Below the pieces are notes generated by a model. It was given only the letters and a program-made list of their open reading frames with translations. It was not told the DNA's origin and did no database searches. This document shows positions 28,869-39,040 of a DNA stretch of 64,000 nucleotides, in pieces. How positions within the stretch are numbered: position 1 is the first letter of the stretch; every line of letters begins with the position of its first letter. Source of the stretch: Desulfotignum sp. (GTDB lineage: Bacteria; Desulfobacterota; Desulfobacteria; Desulfobacterales; Desulfobacteraceae); contig JAIPDL010000003.1 of the NCBI GenBank assembly GCA_021737695.1, positions 62,001 through 126,000 on the forward strand. The letters run 5' to 3'. A program made the position numbers and the translations under genes.

Positions 28869-29842
28869 TCCCTTTTCATATTCACGCTGTAACCGGTTTT
28901 CGGGTCGGCCGCAATGGCGGCAAGCCGGTCTTTGCCCACTTTTTCCAAAAACTGTTCATGGCTTTTCACCCCGAAAACAAACCGGTCCTGATACGCCCTG
29001 AATGCCGCCTCGTCTCTGGCGGCCTTTGCAAACCGCTTCAAATATTGCGCATCATAGTCATAATGGCCGTAAACGGCCGTGGGATAGCCGCCGAACGGCA
29101 CATGGCACACGGCGGTCACATGGATGAAAGGAATCTGATTCATATCCGGATGTTGTCTGAGCACCGGTTTTTCCACCAGTTGTTCACAGGTCACGATCAC
29201 ATGCCGGGATGCCTTGACCTGTTCCACATCAGCAAAGGTCAACCCCTGAATACGACAGGTGCCCATGGCATCGGCCTGCTGCACATGGATGATGGTGACA
29301 TCCGGGTTGATGGCGGGCACAGCCACCACTTTTCGGGCGCCCCCCCAGTTCCCGAACGGATTGTCCACCACAGCCAGTTTGCTGTCCACAATTTTGGGGT
29401 CGGATCTGCGCATGGATTCTGAAAACCCCCAGGTGGTCAGCATGTCCGAGCCCAGGCCGGACAACGTGGGCAAAAAAGGCACGCCCATGGCCCCGGCCAT
29501 GAACCGCAGGCTCATCATGTAATTGGAATAGTCTTCAAACAGGATCTCATTGTTCTGGACGGCCCGGGCAAAACGGATGCATGTGGGAGCGGCCTTGCCG
29601 TTTCCCCCATAAGCGATCTCCAGTTTGGAGACACACCCGGCCCCGATGAGTTCATCCAGGCCTGTGCCGTTGGAATGGGCATATAAATGCAAATCTTTGA
29701 TTTTCTGGCGGATGATTTCATACACCGCCGCCATGGGGTTGCGGTTCAGGGTGAATCCGCCGATGGAAATGTGCGATCCGGTTTTCACAAACCGGGCCAC
29801 GGCTTTTTCCAGCGGCATGGTCTTGTTCATGTCGTTGTTCAT
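28865..29842 (-). CDS. CoA-transferase subunit A (GctA-like)
   Basis: SHISIGGFTLNRNPMAAVYEIIRQ, HSNGTGLDELIGAGCVSKLEIAYGG; overlaps subunit B by ATGA-type junction. Confidence 0.8.
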   Translation of the reverse strand: MNNDMNKTMPLEKAVARFVKTGSHISIGGFTLNRNPMAAVYEIIRQKIKDLHLYAHSNGTGLDELIGAGCVSKLEIAYGGNGKAAPTCIRFARAVQNNEILFEDYSNYMMSLRFMAGAMGVPFLPTLSGLGSDMLTTWGFSESMRRSDPKIVDSKLAVVDNPFGNWGGARKVVAVPAINPDVTIIHVQQADAMGTCRIQGLTFADVEQVKASRHVIVTCEQLVEKPVLRQHPDMNQIPFIHVTAVCHVPFGGYPTAVYGHYDYDAQYLKRFAKAARDEAAFRAYQDRFVFGVKSHEQFLEKVGKDRLAAIAADPKTGYSVNMKRD

Positions 29843-29899
29843 TTTTGTTGTCTGATATCCTTATAAATCAATGTGATTCATTTCATACACACCCGTCGA

Positions 29900-31912
29900 T
29901 CAAGGGATCACAGAGGATGATCCGGTCTTCGGACGGCCGAAAGACCATTTCTGCAGGGCCAGGGCCATCAGCAGCAGAATAAACCCCGCCGCTTCCGTCC
30001 AAAAGGAAGTCCACAGCAACCCGGCCGCCGCCAGCCAGAACAGCCCGGTTTCCAGAACAGTGGCCGCCCGGATGCAGAACCGTTCCAGGGCTGAGGCAAA
30101 GGCTACCAGGCCCAGGGTGGTGGTGATCATGGTCAGGATCACTTCCCAGTGCAGCAGTTCATAATTGTCTCCCATCCCTAAAAGAGGCCTGTATGCCATA
30201 ACCAGGGGGATAATGTAAAGCCCTTTTGCCAGTTTCCAGGAAGCGAATGCCGTGCGCATGGGACTGGCCTTTGCAATGGCTGCCCCGGCAAAGCTGGCCA
30301 GGCTCACCGGCGGGGTGACATTGGAGTCCTGGGAATACCAGAACACGATCATATGGGCCACCAGCACGGGCACGCCCATATCCATGAGGGCCGGCCCGGC
30401 AAGTGTGGCCAGAACAATATAACTGGCTGTGACAGGCAGCCCCATGCCCAGTACCAGCGAGGCAACGGCAATGAGCAGAATGGCCAGGGTCTTGATGCCG
30501 AAACTCAACTCCATCACCAGGCTGGAAAATTTCAGTCCCATGCCCGTCAGGCTGACCATGCCCACAATGATACCGGCGGCGGCGCAGGCCACGGACACCA
30601 TGACCGCATTTTTGGCCCCGTTTTCCAGGGCTTTGACCAGCAATCCCCCCTCTTTGGCCGCAAACCCTGACAAGCGCTGGCGATTTTCCGTGGTGATGAT
30701 CCACCGGATGAAATTCACCAGAATACTGATGCCCAGGGTGCTGACCACGGCAATGAACCCGGCCATCATGGGCGAATAATTGGCCATCAGCACATAAATG
30801 AGGATGAGCACTGGAATGATAAAATGCAGGCCGTTCTTTATCACACTGCCAATTTTTGGCAGGCTTTCCTTTGGCTGGCCTTTTAACCCGAATTTTCTGG
30901 CTTCATAGTGCACGAACACCAGCACGGTGACATAGTACATAATAGCCGGCACCAGGGCCACCTTGATGATGGTCAGGTAACTGGTGTTGGTGAACTCGGC
31001 CATGAGAAACGCGCCGGCCCCCATGATGGGCGGCATGAGCTGTCCGCCCGTGGAGGCGGCTGCCTCGATGGCTCCGGCCATGTGGGGCCGGTATCCCACC
31101 TTTTTCATCATGGGGATGGTAAAGGAGCCCGTGGCCGCCACATTGCCCACGGCTGATCCGGACACGGATCCCATGAATCCGGAAGCCACCACAGACGCTT
31201 TGGCAGGGCCGCCGGAAAACCGGCCGGTCAGGGCATAGGCCATGTCAATGAAAAACGCGCCCCCGCCCGTGGTTTCCAGAATCGCGCCAAACAGCACGAA
31301 AACAAAAACAAAGGTAGCGGCCACACCAATGGGCAGCCCGAAAATCCCTTCCGTGGTCAGCCACAGGGTGGTGGCGATCCGCTCGATGCTGTATCCCTTG
31401 TGGATGATCAGTTCGGGCATATATGGCCCGAACATGGCATAAACAATGCTCAAAGCACAGATGCCGGTCATGAAAACCCCGATGACCCGACGGCAGGCTT
31501 CCAGCACCAGCAGCACCCCCATGATGCTTACCACCCGATCCTGAAACAGCCAGTCCCCCTGGCGGTCAAAGATGTCCGACAAATTGCCGCAGATATAATA
31601 CGTACAGTAGATGGACAGTCCTGCCAGCATCCAGTCCAGCACCACCCAGACCGACAGCTTGTTTTTTTTCACACCGGCAAATGCGGATCGGGTCAGAAAC
31701 ACCAGGGCGAGGATGGCTCCCAAATGGATGGATCGCTGAACCAAAGCGGTGAGGGCCACCACACCCGCGGTATACAGCTGATACAGGCTCAAGCCCACGG
31801 CAATCGCCATCACCACCCGGGCCGTGAATGTAACCAGGGTGGGGTTTTGACCCGCCGGCGGGTATTTTTCATCTGGATTTACTTGTTTTTCAGACATATC
31901 AAGGTCAGTCAT
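29900..31912 (-). CDS. TRAP transporter fused permease (4TM + 12TM), TAXI type
   Basis: Many TM segments; AEFTNTSYLTIIKVALVPAIMYY, GMGLPVTASYIVLATLAGPALMDMG, SVSGSAVGNVAATGSFTIPMMKKVGY. Confidence 0.9.
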   Translation of the reverse strand: MTDLDMSEKQVNPDEKYPPAGQNPTLVTFTARVVMAIAVGLSLYQLYTAGVVALTALVQRSIHLGAILALVFLTRSAFAGVKKNKLSVWVVLDWMLAGLSIYCTYYICGNLSDIFDRQGDWLFQDRVVSIMGVLLVLEACRRVIGVFMTGICALSIVYAMFGPYMPELIIHKGYSIERIATTLWLTTEGIFGLPIGVAATFVFVFVLFGAILETTGGGAFFIDMAYALTGRFSGGPAKASVVASGFMGSVSGSAVGNVAATGSFTIPMMKKVGYRPHMAGAIEAAASTGGQLMPPIMGAGAFLMAEFTNTSYLTIIKVALVPAIMYYVTVLVFVHYEARKFGLKGQPKESLPKIGSVIKNGLHFIIPVLILIYVLMANYSPMMAGFIAVVSTLGISILVNFIRWIITTENRQRLSGFAAKEGGLLVKALENGAKNAVMVSVACAAAGIIVGMVSLTGMGLKFSSLVMELSFGIKTLAILLIAVASLVLGMGLPVTASYIVLATLAGPALMDMGVPVLVAHMIVFWYSQDSNVTPPVSLASFAGAAIAKASPMRTAFASWKLAKGLYIIPLVMAYRPLLGMGDNYELLHWEVILTMITTTLGLVAFASALERFCIRAATVLETGLFWLAAAGLLWTSFWTEAAGFILLLMALALQKWSFGRPKTGSSSVIP

Positions 31913-31929
31913 CGATGTTCCTTGTGAGG

Positions 31930-32484
31930 TTATGTGGATTCAGGCCATGACCCGGCCCGGCCGGCGCTGAAAAGATATGAAATGGTCTGATACAGTGTCA
32001 CAGGGCGGCCGGAAAACCACATCCGCTGATGGGGAAACTGTTTTGACAGATTAAACCGCCGGCCCCGCCAGATCAGGGTATGGGCCACGCCCGGACTGCC
32101 CACCCGCAACACAAACGTGTTCACAGGATAATGCATGTCCACAATGGCTTCATATTTTCCTTTCTGCACCATTTGGCCCACCCCGGGCATTTTTCCCATG
32201 CCGGCCCCGAATTTTTCATACCGTTCCTCTTCGATGAAAATTGTGCCGGTCTGATCCATGCTGTGGTCTTCCCAGATGGGGGTATTTTCCACGGAATGGT
32301 AATAATGCAGACAAAACCGTTCCCCGGGCGCCAGGGGCAGCACCAGGATGGGGGTATCCGCGTCTGCCGGGGTGACGTGCAAAGCCACACCCGCCGGAAT
32401 CATCAGAGCCCCTGCAATCAATATAAGAACCAGGCCGGACAGGCAGACGACGGCAGCGATTCCCGGCCTGGTCATGGTTTTCAT
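31930..32484 (-). CDS. DUF1850-like protein associated with TAXI-TRAP
   Basis: N-terminal TM/signal; FCLHYYHSVENTPIWEDHSM; position between TAXI protein and fused permease. Confidence 0.7.
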   Translation of the reverse strand: MKTMTRPGIAAVVCLSGLVLILIAGALMIPAGVALHVTPADADTPILVLPLAPGERFCLHYYHSVENTPIWEDHSMDQTGTIFIEEERYEKFGAGMGKMPGVGQMVQKGKYEAIVDMHYPVNTFVLRVGSPGVAHTLIWRGRRFNLSKQFPHQRMWFSGRPVTLYQTISYLFSAGRAGSWPEST

Positions 32485-32504
32485 TCCCGCGTATCCTTAG
32501 GTTT

Positions 32505-33473
32505 TCAGGGTGTCAGTTTTTCAGGAATGGAGAGCCCTTTTTCCTCCAGAAATTTGATGGTGCCCGGGTGCAACGGGATGGGAGAATAATTGACCGTGTT
32601 TTCAGGAACGGTATACGCGGCAGTGGGATGAATTTTTTTCAGATAGTCATTGTTTTCAAACAACGCTTTGCTTAAATCATATACCAGGTCCGTGTCCAGG
32701 GATGCCTGACAGATAATCACATTCCACACCCCGATGGTGGGCACGTCTTCATCCACGCCCCGGTAGACACCGCCGGAAAGATTTACCCCGGCATAAGTGG
32801 CCTCGGCCGCCAGGATTTTTTGGGTCTGTTCCGGTGTAAACGGCAAAATGGTGATCTCATGGGTGGTGGCCAGATCCAGAATGGAACTGGTGCCCGGTCC
32901 CACACACCAGATTCCCACATCAATGGTGCCGTCTCTGAGGGCATTGGCGCTTTCGGTGAACGACAACCGGCTGTCCTTGTAGGAGTCCAGAGGGATACCC
33001 AACGCTTTGAGCACGGCTTCAGCCATGAAATTGGTGCCGCTGCCCGGGCTGCCCGTGCTGATATTTCTGCCCTTGACCTGCTCAATGTTGGTGATCCCGC
33101 TTTTTTTCAATGCCACTACCTGAAGCAGGTTGGGATACATGGTGGCCAGGGAGAGCACGTTCTGTTTCTTGTCCTTGAATGCATCCGTGCCGTTGTAAGC
33201 GGCCATGGCCACATCCCCCATGACCAGACCGATGACGGTTTCGCCCTTGTGGGCCAGTTTGATGTTTTCCACACTGGCGCCCGTGACTTCCGCCACCGCC
33301 TTGACCCCGTCCACATGTTTGGACCAGATTTCAGCCACGCCGCCCCCATAAGGGTAATAAATACCGCCCGTACCGCCGGTGCCGATTCCCAGAAATGTTG
33401 TTTTGGCCACAACTGTTCCCGCAAACATCAGTGTGATGGATAAAATGACAAGTAACATCGGTATTTTCTTCAT
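32505..33473 (-). CDS. TAXI family TRAP solute-binding protein
   Basis: Signal peptide; TFLGIGTGGTGGIYYPYGGGVAEIW; ISTGSPGSGTNFMAEAVLKALGI. Confidence 0.9.
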   Translation of the reverse strand: MKKIPMLLVILSITLMFAGTVVAKTTFLGIGTGGTGGIYYPYGGGVAEIWSKHVDGVKAVAEVTGASVENIKLAHKGETVIGLVMGDVAMAAYNGTDAFKDKKQNVLSLATMYPNLLQVVALKKSGITNIEQVKGRNISTGSPGSGTNFMAEAVLKALGIPLDSYKDSRLSFTESANALRDGTIDVGIWCVGPGTSSILDLATTHEITILPFTPEQTQKILAAEATYAGVNLSGGVYRGVDEDVPTIGVWNVIICQASLDTDLVYDLSKALFENNDYLKKIHPTAAYTVPENTVNYSPIPLHPGTIKFLEEKGLSIPEKLTP

Positions 33474-33760
33474 CGGGCATATCTCCTTTTTTTGAATTCA
33501 GGCATTTTTCGTAAAAATGACACAATTGTCCCTTGAAAAGCGATATGGTGTTAACCCATAGGCAGTCCCTCCTTGTTTGAGAAATTGACGAATTCTTCAA
33601 AATCGCTGACTCTGGCTATAGCACAATACGTATTCTCATGCCAGGAAGAACTTAATTGACAAAAACCTTTTGCAATTTTTACGCATTTTACATAAATTGA
33701 CAACCACAAAATTTAATGGCTGTTTATCAAAAAACCAACCCATTTCATAGAGACCGACTT

Positions 33761-35302
33761 ATGCATGGAAAAAAAGCCAGACCCGTCCTTGTCACCGGTG
33801 CCACGGGATATGTGGCCGGCCGTCTGATCCCGCTCCTTTTATCTTCCGGGTACGGGGTCCGGGCCATGGGACGGTCCATTGAAAAAATGGCGGCCCGGCC
33901 CTGGGGCACAGACCCCGGCATCGAGCTGGTAACCGGCGATATCATGGACACCGCTTCTCTGGACAATGCCGTTGCCGGGTGCGGCACCATCTATTATCTG
34001 GTCCACTCCATGATCTCCAAAAAAGCAGGCTACCGGGATGCGGATAAAACCGGGGCCGCCAACATGGTGAAAGCCGCCGCAAACCAGGGGGCGGATCACA
34101 TCATCTATCTGGGCGGCTTAGGCGATATCCATCATCAAAATATCAGCTCACACCTGATATCCAGAAACGAGGTGGGAAAAATACTTCAAACCGGCCCGGT
34201 ACCCGCCACCGTGCTCAGAGCTGCCATGATCTTAGGTTCCGGCAGCGCCAGTTTCGAGATCCTGCGGTATCTGGCGGAACGGCTGCCCATTATGATCACC
34301 CCGAAATGGGTGAGCATGCCCACCCAGCCCGTTGCCATCACCAACGTGCTGGGGTATCTGAAAGGGTGCCTGGAACATCCGGAAACCCGGGGCAAAACCT
34401 TTGACATCGGCGGCCCGGACATTGTTTCCTACCGGGATCTGTTCGCCATTTTCGCCAAACAGGCCGGCCTGCCCAAACCTGTGATGATCCCGGTGCCGGT
34501 GCTCACCCCCCGGCTGTCCTCCCTGTGGATTCATCTGGTGACCCCGGTGCCGGCCGCCATTGCCAGGCCCCTGGCCGAAGGGCTGAGCCTGCCCACGGTG
34601 TGCACGGAACACCGCATCAGAGACATTATCCCCCAGGACCTGCTCACCTGCAGCCAGGCCATTGAGCGGGCCCTGGACCGGGTCCGCCAGGAGCAGGTGG
34701 ACACCTGCTGGGCCGATGCCGGGGCACTGATCCATCCGGAATGGACCCATTGCGGGGATTCCGATTATTCCGGGGGCACCATTCTTAAATGCGGGTACCG
34801 GGCCATGGTTCAAGGGAGCGCATCAGATCTGTGGCCGGCTGTGGAACAGGTGGGCGGTGAGACCGGATACTACGCCGCCGATCTGCTGTGGAAACTCAGA
34901 GGGATGATGGATGTGTTCTCCGGCGGTGTGGGACTTCAGCGGGGCCGGCGGTCCAGGCACCATCTGCGGGTGGGGGACGCCCTGGATTTCTGGCGGGTCC
35001 TGGAAATAAACAAGCCCCACCGGCTGCTGCTGGTGGCGGAGATGAAACTGCCGGGCCAGGCCTTGCTGGAAATCAAAATCACCCCGGCCGGCACGGACCA
35101 GTGCGATCTGACGCTGCTGTCCCGGTTTCTACCCAAGGGCATCTGGGGCATGGCCTATTGGTATGCCCTGTACCCGTTTCACCAGTATGTATTTTCCCGG
35201 ATGCTGACCGGCATGGCAAAGGCGGCCGGAAAATCGTTATTAAGCCCGCCCCGGCGATTCACCCCGAAAATCACCAACGCCTGCTCTCTGCCCGGAGAAT
35301 AG
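33761..35302 (+). CDS. NAD(P)-binding (Rossmann) protein with DUF2867-like C-terminal domain
   Basis: VLVTGATGYVAGRLIPLLLSSGYGVRAMGR; C-terminal WRVLEINKPHRLLLVAEMKLPGQALLEIKI. Confidence 0.75.
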   Translation: MHGKKARPVLVTGATGYVAGRLIPLLLSSGYGVRAMGRSIEKMAARPWGTDPGIELVTGDIMDTASLDNAVAGCGTIYYLVHSMISKKAGYRDADKTGAANMVKAAANQGADHIIYLGGLGDIHHQNISSHLISRNEVGKILQTGPVPATVLRAAMILGSGSASFEILRYLAERLPIMITPKWVSMPTQPVAITNVLGYLKGCLEHPETRGKTFDIGGPDIVSYRDLFAIFAKQAGLPKPVMIPVPVLTPRLSSLWIHLVTPVPAAIARPLAEGLSLPTVCTEHRIRDIIPQDLLTCSQAIERALDRVRQEQVDTCWADAGALIHPEWTHCGDSDYSGGTILKCGYRAMVQGSASDLWPAVEQVGGETGYYAADLLWKLRGMMDVFSGGVGLQRGRRSRHHLRVGDALDFWRVLEINKPHRLLLVAEMKLPGQALLEIKITPAGTDQCDLTLLSRFLPKGIWGMAYWYALYPFHQYVFSRMLTGMAKAAGKSLLSPPRRFTPKITNACSLPGE

Positions 35303-35416
35303 ATCTGTGCAGGTGATCCGGATTCAAAAGAAAGTGGCAATCCAGAAACAATCTTGCTATGCTATATAGTTCTGACCAGGAACCGGATATGGATATATGA
35401 TAATATTGGAGCGGAT

Positions 35417-36973
35417 ATGACCGACATTGAACCCACCGACCACAAACTGACGTTAAGAAGCCTGAAAAAAGAGGACTACCCCGATATCCAGCACATCATG
35501 GACCTGGTGTACGCCGGCATGGGCGGGGCCTGGACCCCGGAAGAATTTGCCGGGCTCATCGATCAATTTCCCCAAGGCCAGATCTGCATTGAAGACAAAG
35601 GCAAAGTCATTGCCGCGGCCCTGGCCATCATCGTCACGGCCGAAGAATTTGAAAAACGGCGGCATACCTATGAAGACGTGGTGACCGGCGGTGAGATGTC
35701 CAGCCATGATCCCGAAGGCGACGCGCTCTACGGGGTGGACATTTTCGTGGAGCCGGAGTACCGGGGCCTGCGCCTGGGAAGGCGGCTGTATGATGCCAGA
35801 AAAGAATTGTGCGAAACCCTGAATTTGAAAAGCATCATTTTCGGCGGCCGGATTCCCGGGTACGGCAAATATGCCAAAGAGATGACGCCGGCCCAGTATA
35901 TCCAGAAGGTCAAGGCCACTGAGATCTATGACCCGGTGCTCACCTTTCAGCTGTCCAATGATTTTCACATCAAAAAAATTTTGAAAAACTACATTCCCGA
36001 GGATACCCAGTCCGATGCCTATGGGGTGCTCATGGAATGGAACAACATCTATTATGAAAAAAAACAGATACTGTTCGGCGGACGCAAGGCCTATCCCCGC
36101 ATCGGTGTGGTCCAGTGGCAGATGCGCTCTTTCAACAACCTGGAGGAATTTCTGCACCAGGTGGATTTTTTCGTGGATGCCATGGCCGGGTACAACTCGG
36201 ATCTGATCGTGTTTCCGGAACTGCTCAATGCGCCGTTGCTCAAAAATTTCAATCAGGAAAATCCGGCTGAAGCCATGCGGTCCCTGTCCGAATATACCGA
36301 CGATATCCGGGCCGCATTCGTGAACCTGGCCATAACCTACAACATCAATATCGTGACCGGAAGCCTGCCCCAGCTCAGGGATGACGATCTGTACAACGTA
36401 TCGTTTCTGTGCAGACGGGACGGGACCTGGGATTCCCAGGACAAGCTGCACATCACCCCGGACGAGGCCCAGTACTGGGGATTCAAGGGGGGGCATTCCC
36501 TGAAGGTGTTCCAGACCGACATCGGCAAGATCGGGATGCTGGTGTGTTATGACGTGGAATTTCCCGAACTGTCCCGATACCTGGCGGAAAAAGGCATGAC
36601 CCTTTTGTGTGTGCCCTACTGGACCGACACCAAAAACGCGTATCTGCGGGTGAGACGCTGTGCCCAGGCCCGGGCCATTGAAAACGAATGCTACGTGGCC
36701 ATCTCCGGCAGCGTGGGCAACCTGCCCAAGGTGGAGAATATGGATATCCAGTATGCCCAGTCCGCCGTGTTCACCCCGTCTGATTTTGCGTTTCCCCATG
36801 ATGCCATTGCGGCCGAAGCCACGCCCAACACGGAGATGACCCTGATGGTGGACCTGGACCGGGATCTGTTAAAAGAGCTGCGCCAGATCGGCAGTGTCCG
36901 GAACCTGAAAAGCCGGCGCAGTGAATTGTATGAAGTGCTGTGGAAACCGGATATGGCCGCAAAATCCAACTGA
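35417..36973 (+). CDS. GNAT acetyltransferase + carbon-nitrogen hydrolase (nitrilase-like) fusion
   Basis: GNAT: VDIFVEPEYRGLRLGRRLYDARKELCE; nitrilase: DLIVFPELLNAPLL, KLHITPDE, IGMLVCYDVEFPELSRYLAEKG. Confidence 0.85.
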   Translation: MTDIEPTDHKLTLRSLKKEDYPDIQHIMDLVYAGMGGAWTPEEFAGLIDQFPQGQICIEDKGKVIAAALAIIVTAEEFEKRRHTYEDVVTGGEMSSHDPEGDALYGVDIFVEPEYRGLRLGRRLYDARKELCETLNLKSIIFGGRIPGYGKYAKEMTPAQYIQKVKATEIYDPVLTFQLSNDFHIKKILKNYIPEDTQSDAYGVLMEWNNIYYEKKQILFGGRKAYPRIGVVQWQMRSFNNLEEFLHQVDFFVDAMAGYNSDLIVFPELLNAPLLKNFNQENPAEAMRSLSEYTDDIRAAFVNLAITYNINIVTGSLPQLRDDDLYNVSFLCRRDGTWDSQDKLHITPDEAQYWGFKGGHSLKVFQTDIGKIGMLVCYDVEFPELSRYLAEKGMTLLCVPYWTDTKNAYLRVRRCAQARAIENECYVAISGSVGNLPKVENMDIQYAQSAVFTPSDFAFPHDAIAAEATPNTEMTLMVDLDRDLLKELRQIGSVRNLKSRRSELYEVLWKPDMAAKSN

Positions 36974-36997
36974 ATTTTGGGGCCATAAAATCATTCA

Positions 36998-38998
36998 CTA
37001 AAAATTTTCGAAATCATCCTCATCAAAGGGAATCACTTGATCCGCCCTGACCTCCTTGGTCCTATCATCCGACGATTTTTTCTTTTCAGGCACACCCGAT
37101 CCGGCAGTTGAAGGCAATGCTTTTGCAGGACGTCTGAGTTGATGACCGCTCCCCCCGCCACTTTTCCGGAGGGTCGATCCTTTTTTTCCCCTCACCATCA
37201 CCACCAGTTCTTCCACATACTCTTTAAGCTGTTCCGCCTGGGCATTCATTTCTTCGGCGGCTGAAGCGGATTCCTCTGCATTGGCAGCATTCTGCTGCAC
37301 CACTTTGTCCATTTCAGAGATAGCGATATTTACCTGATCAATACCATGAGACTGCTCCCTGGATGCCTGGGAAATTTCTGCAACCAGCGTACCTACTTTA
37401 CCCGAACTTTCCATCACTTTGCTAAAAGCGTCACTGGTGGTAGAAACTATTTTGGATCCGTCATTCACTTTTTTTACGGTCCCTTCGATCAGTTCAGCCG
37501 TGTCTTTGGCCGCATTGGCTGCCCGCATGGCCAGGTTTCTCACCTCATCGGCCACCACGGCAAAACCCGCACCGGCTTCTCCGGCCCGGGCCGCTTCCAC
37601 GGCGGCATTCAAAGCAAGCAAATTGGTCTGAAACGCGATCTCATCAATGGTTTTGATAATTTTTGAGGTTTCTTCACTGGCTTTGGAAATGTCATCCATG
37701 GAGTGTGTCAAGTGTTCCATGGATTCATTGGCTGTCAGAACCACATGATTGGCGTCCTTCATCAACTCATCCGCATTGCCGGCATTTTCCGCATTCTGCT
37801 TGGTCATGGATGCCATCTCTTCAATGGAGGAAGAGGTTTCTTCAATGGAAGCCGCCTGTTCAGACGCACCCTCAGCCATGGATTGACTCGAAGAAGCCAC
37901 CTGGCCGGATGCGGATGCCACTTGATCTGCACCTTCGCTCATGCCCCGGGAAATGCGTGCGAGAGATCGAGAGATGCCCCGGGAAATGAAGAATCCGAGA
38001 AGCAGTGCCAACACTACCCCTATAACGGCCGCGATGATGGACACCAGTCTGATCCAGTTTGCCTGAGCCTCCGCAAGAATCACTTCCCGGACGGCAGCTT
38101 CCTGATTGAGCGCCACCATTTCATCCAGCAAAACAATCGCTTCCCTCATGGCATCGGTCAAAGGACCCAGCATCAACTTCTTGGCCTGTTCAGACAGATA
38201 AATGCCTTGATCCACAATCCGAAGCATTTCATCGAAATAATGGAACACTTCATCGATGGCCGGCAGCATCTCTTTTTGATAGATGGGCCGCATCTTCAGG
38301 ATTTCTCCCTGGGAATACGCGGATTTGATATTTTTCACCGCTTCATGAAAAAGTTGATGGGGCTCATGCATGGCCTGCACCGCATCTTTGAGGGCTGGAT
38401 TATCCGTTTCAAATGCATTCAGCCAATTGCCCATCGGGCATGCGACATGATCATCCCCCCCGTCAAACAGGTGGCCCAACCCCATCAGACTCAATACCTG
38501 TTGAACCACACGGTAATGGTCCTTGGCAAAAGACTCCACCTGACGACCCACCAGCATGGGATCCCGCATTCCCAGTTCGTCAAACTGTTTTGTAATCTCC
38601 ATGTATTGATTGTTTTGTTCCCGCCAGGCATTCCAGGCCGTTACAAATCGTTGCCACACCTGGGTTTCTTGACCGGTTTTCGGAAGCGATTCATATGTCT
38701 CAAACGCTTTTTCATACACCTGCCGGAGCTCGGCAAGATTCTGAAACTGACGATCCCTGACATCGTCTGACAATCCGGATAAAGCCAGGGTCCGCATGGT
38801 TCCCCGGGCACGTTCCGCCTGCCCTTTGATCACCAGAAGGCTGTCTACCCCGGGCAGCCGAACCGTGCCGATCTCCTGAACGGATTGCTGCCCTTTACCG
38901 GCCCCATAGTATCCCACGATCCCCAAGATCAGAGTAATCAACGCCACCGCTGAAAAACCCAGCATCATTTTGGTTCCCAGTTTCAACCCTTTTACCAT
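36998..38998 (-). CDS. Methyl-accepting chemotaxis protein with CZB-like motif in the N-terminal sensory region
   Basis: TM1 and TM2, HAMP-like, signalling hairpin [47 protein letters not shown]...[11 protein letters not shown]. Confidence 0.9.
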   Translation of the reverse strand: MVKGLKLGTKMMLGFSAVALITLILGIVGYYGAGKGQQSVQEIGTVRLPGVDSLLVIKGQAERARGTMRTLALSGLSDDVRDRQFQNLAELRQVYEKAFETYESLPKTGQETQVWQRFVTAWNAWREQNNQYMEITKQFDELGMRDPMLVGRQVESFAKDHYRVVQQVLSLMGLGHLFDGGDDHVACPMGNWLNAFETDNPALKDAVQAMHEPHQLFHEAVKNIKSAYSQGEILKMRPIYQKEMLPAIDEVFHYFDEMLRIVDQGIYLSEQAKKLMLGPLTDAMREAIVLLDEMVALNQEAAVREVILAEAQANWIRLVSIIAAVIGVVLALLLGFFISRGISRSLARISRGMSEGADQVASASGQVASSSQSMAEGASEQAASIEETSSSIEEMASMTKQNAENAGNADELMKDANHVVLTANESMEHLTHSMDDISKASEETSKIIKTIDEIAFQTNLLALNAAVEAARAGEAGAGFAVVADEVRNLAMRAANAAKDTAELIEGTVKKVNDGSKIVSTTSDAFSKVMESSGKVGTLVAEISQASREQSHGIDQVNIAISEMDKVVQQNAANAEESASAAEEMNAQAEQLKEYVEELVVMVRGKKGSTLRKSGGGSGHQLRRPAKALPSTAGSGVPEKKKSSDDRTKEVRADQVIPFDEDDFENF

Positions 38999-39040
38999 TT
39001 TTTACTGGCTCCTTTACATCTGAAAAAATATCACCATCAA

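Noticed and set aside
33522-33529. ACAATTGT palindrome upstream of the TAXI gene considered as shared operator with dctPQM
   Set aside because: Only 8 bp and does not match the spacing of the dctP repeat.
35453-36799. 448-aa minus-strand ORF
   Set aside because: Fully antisense to the GNAT-nitrilase gene; no recognisable motifs; a codon-bias shadow ORF.
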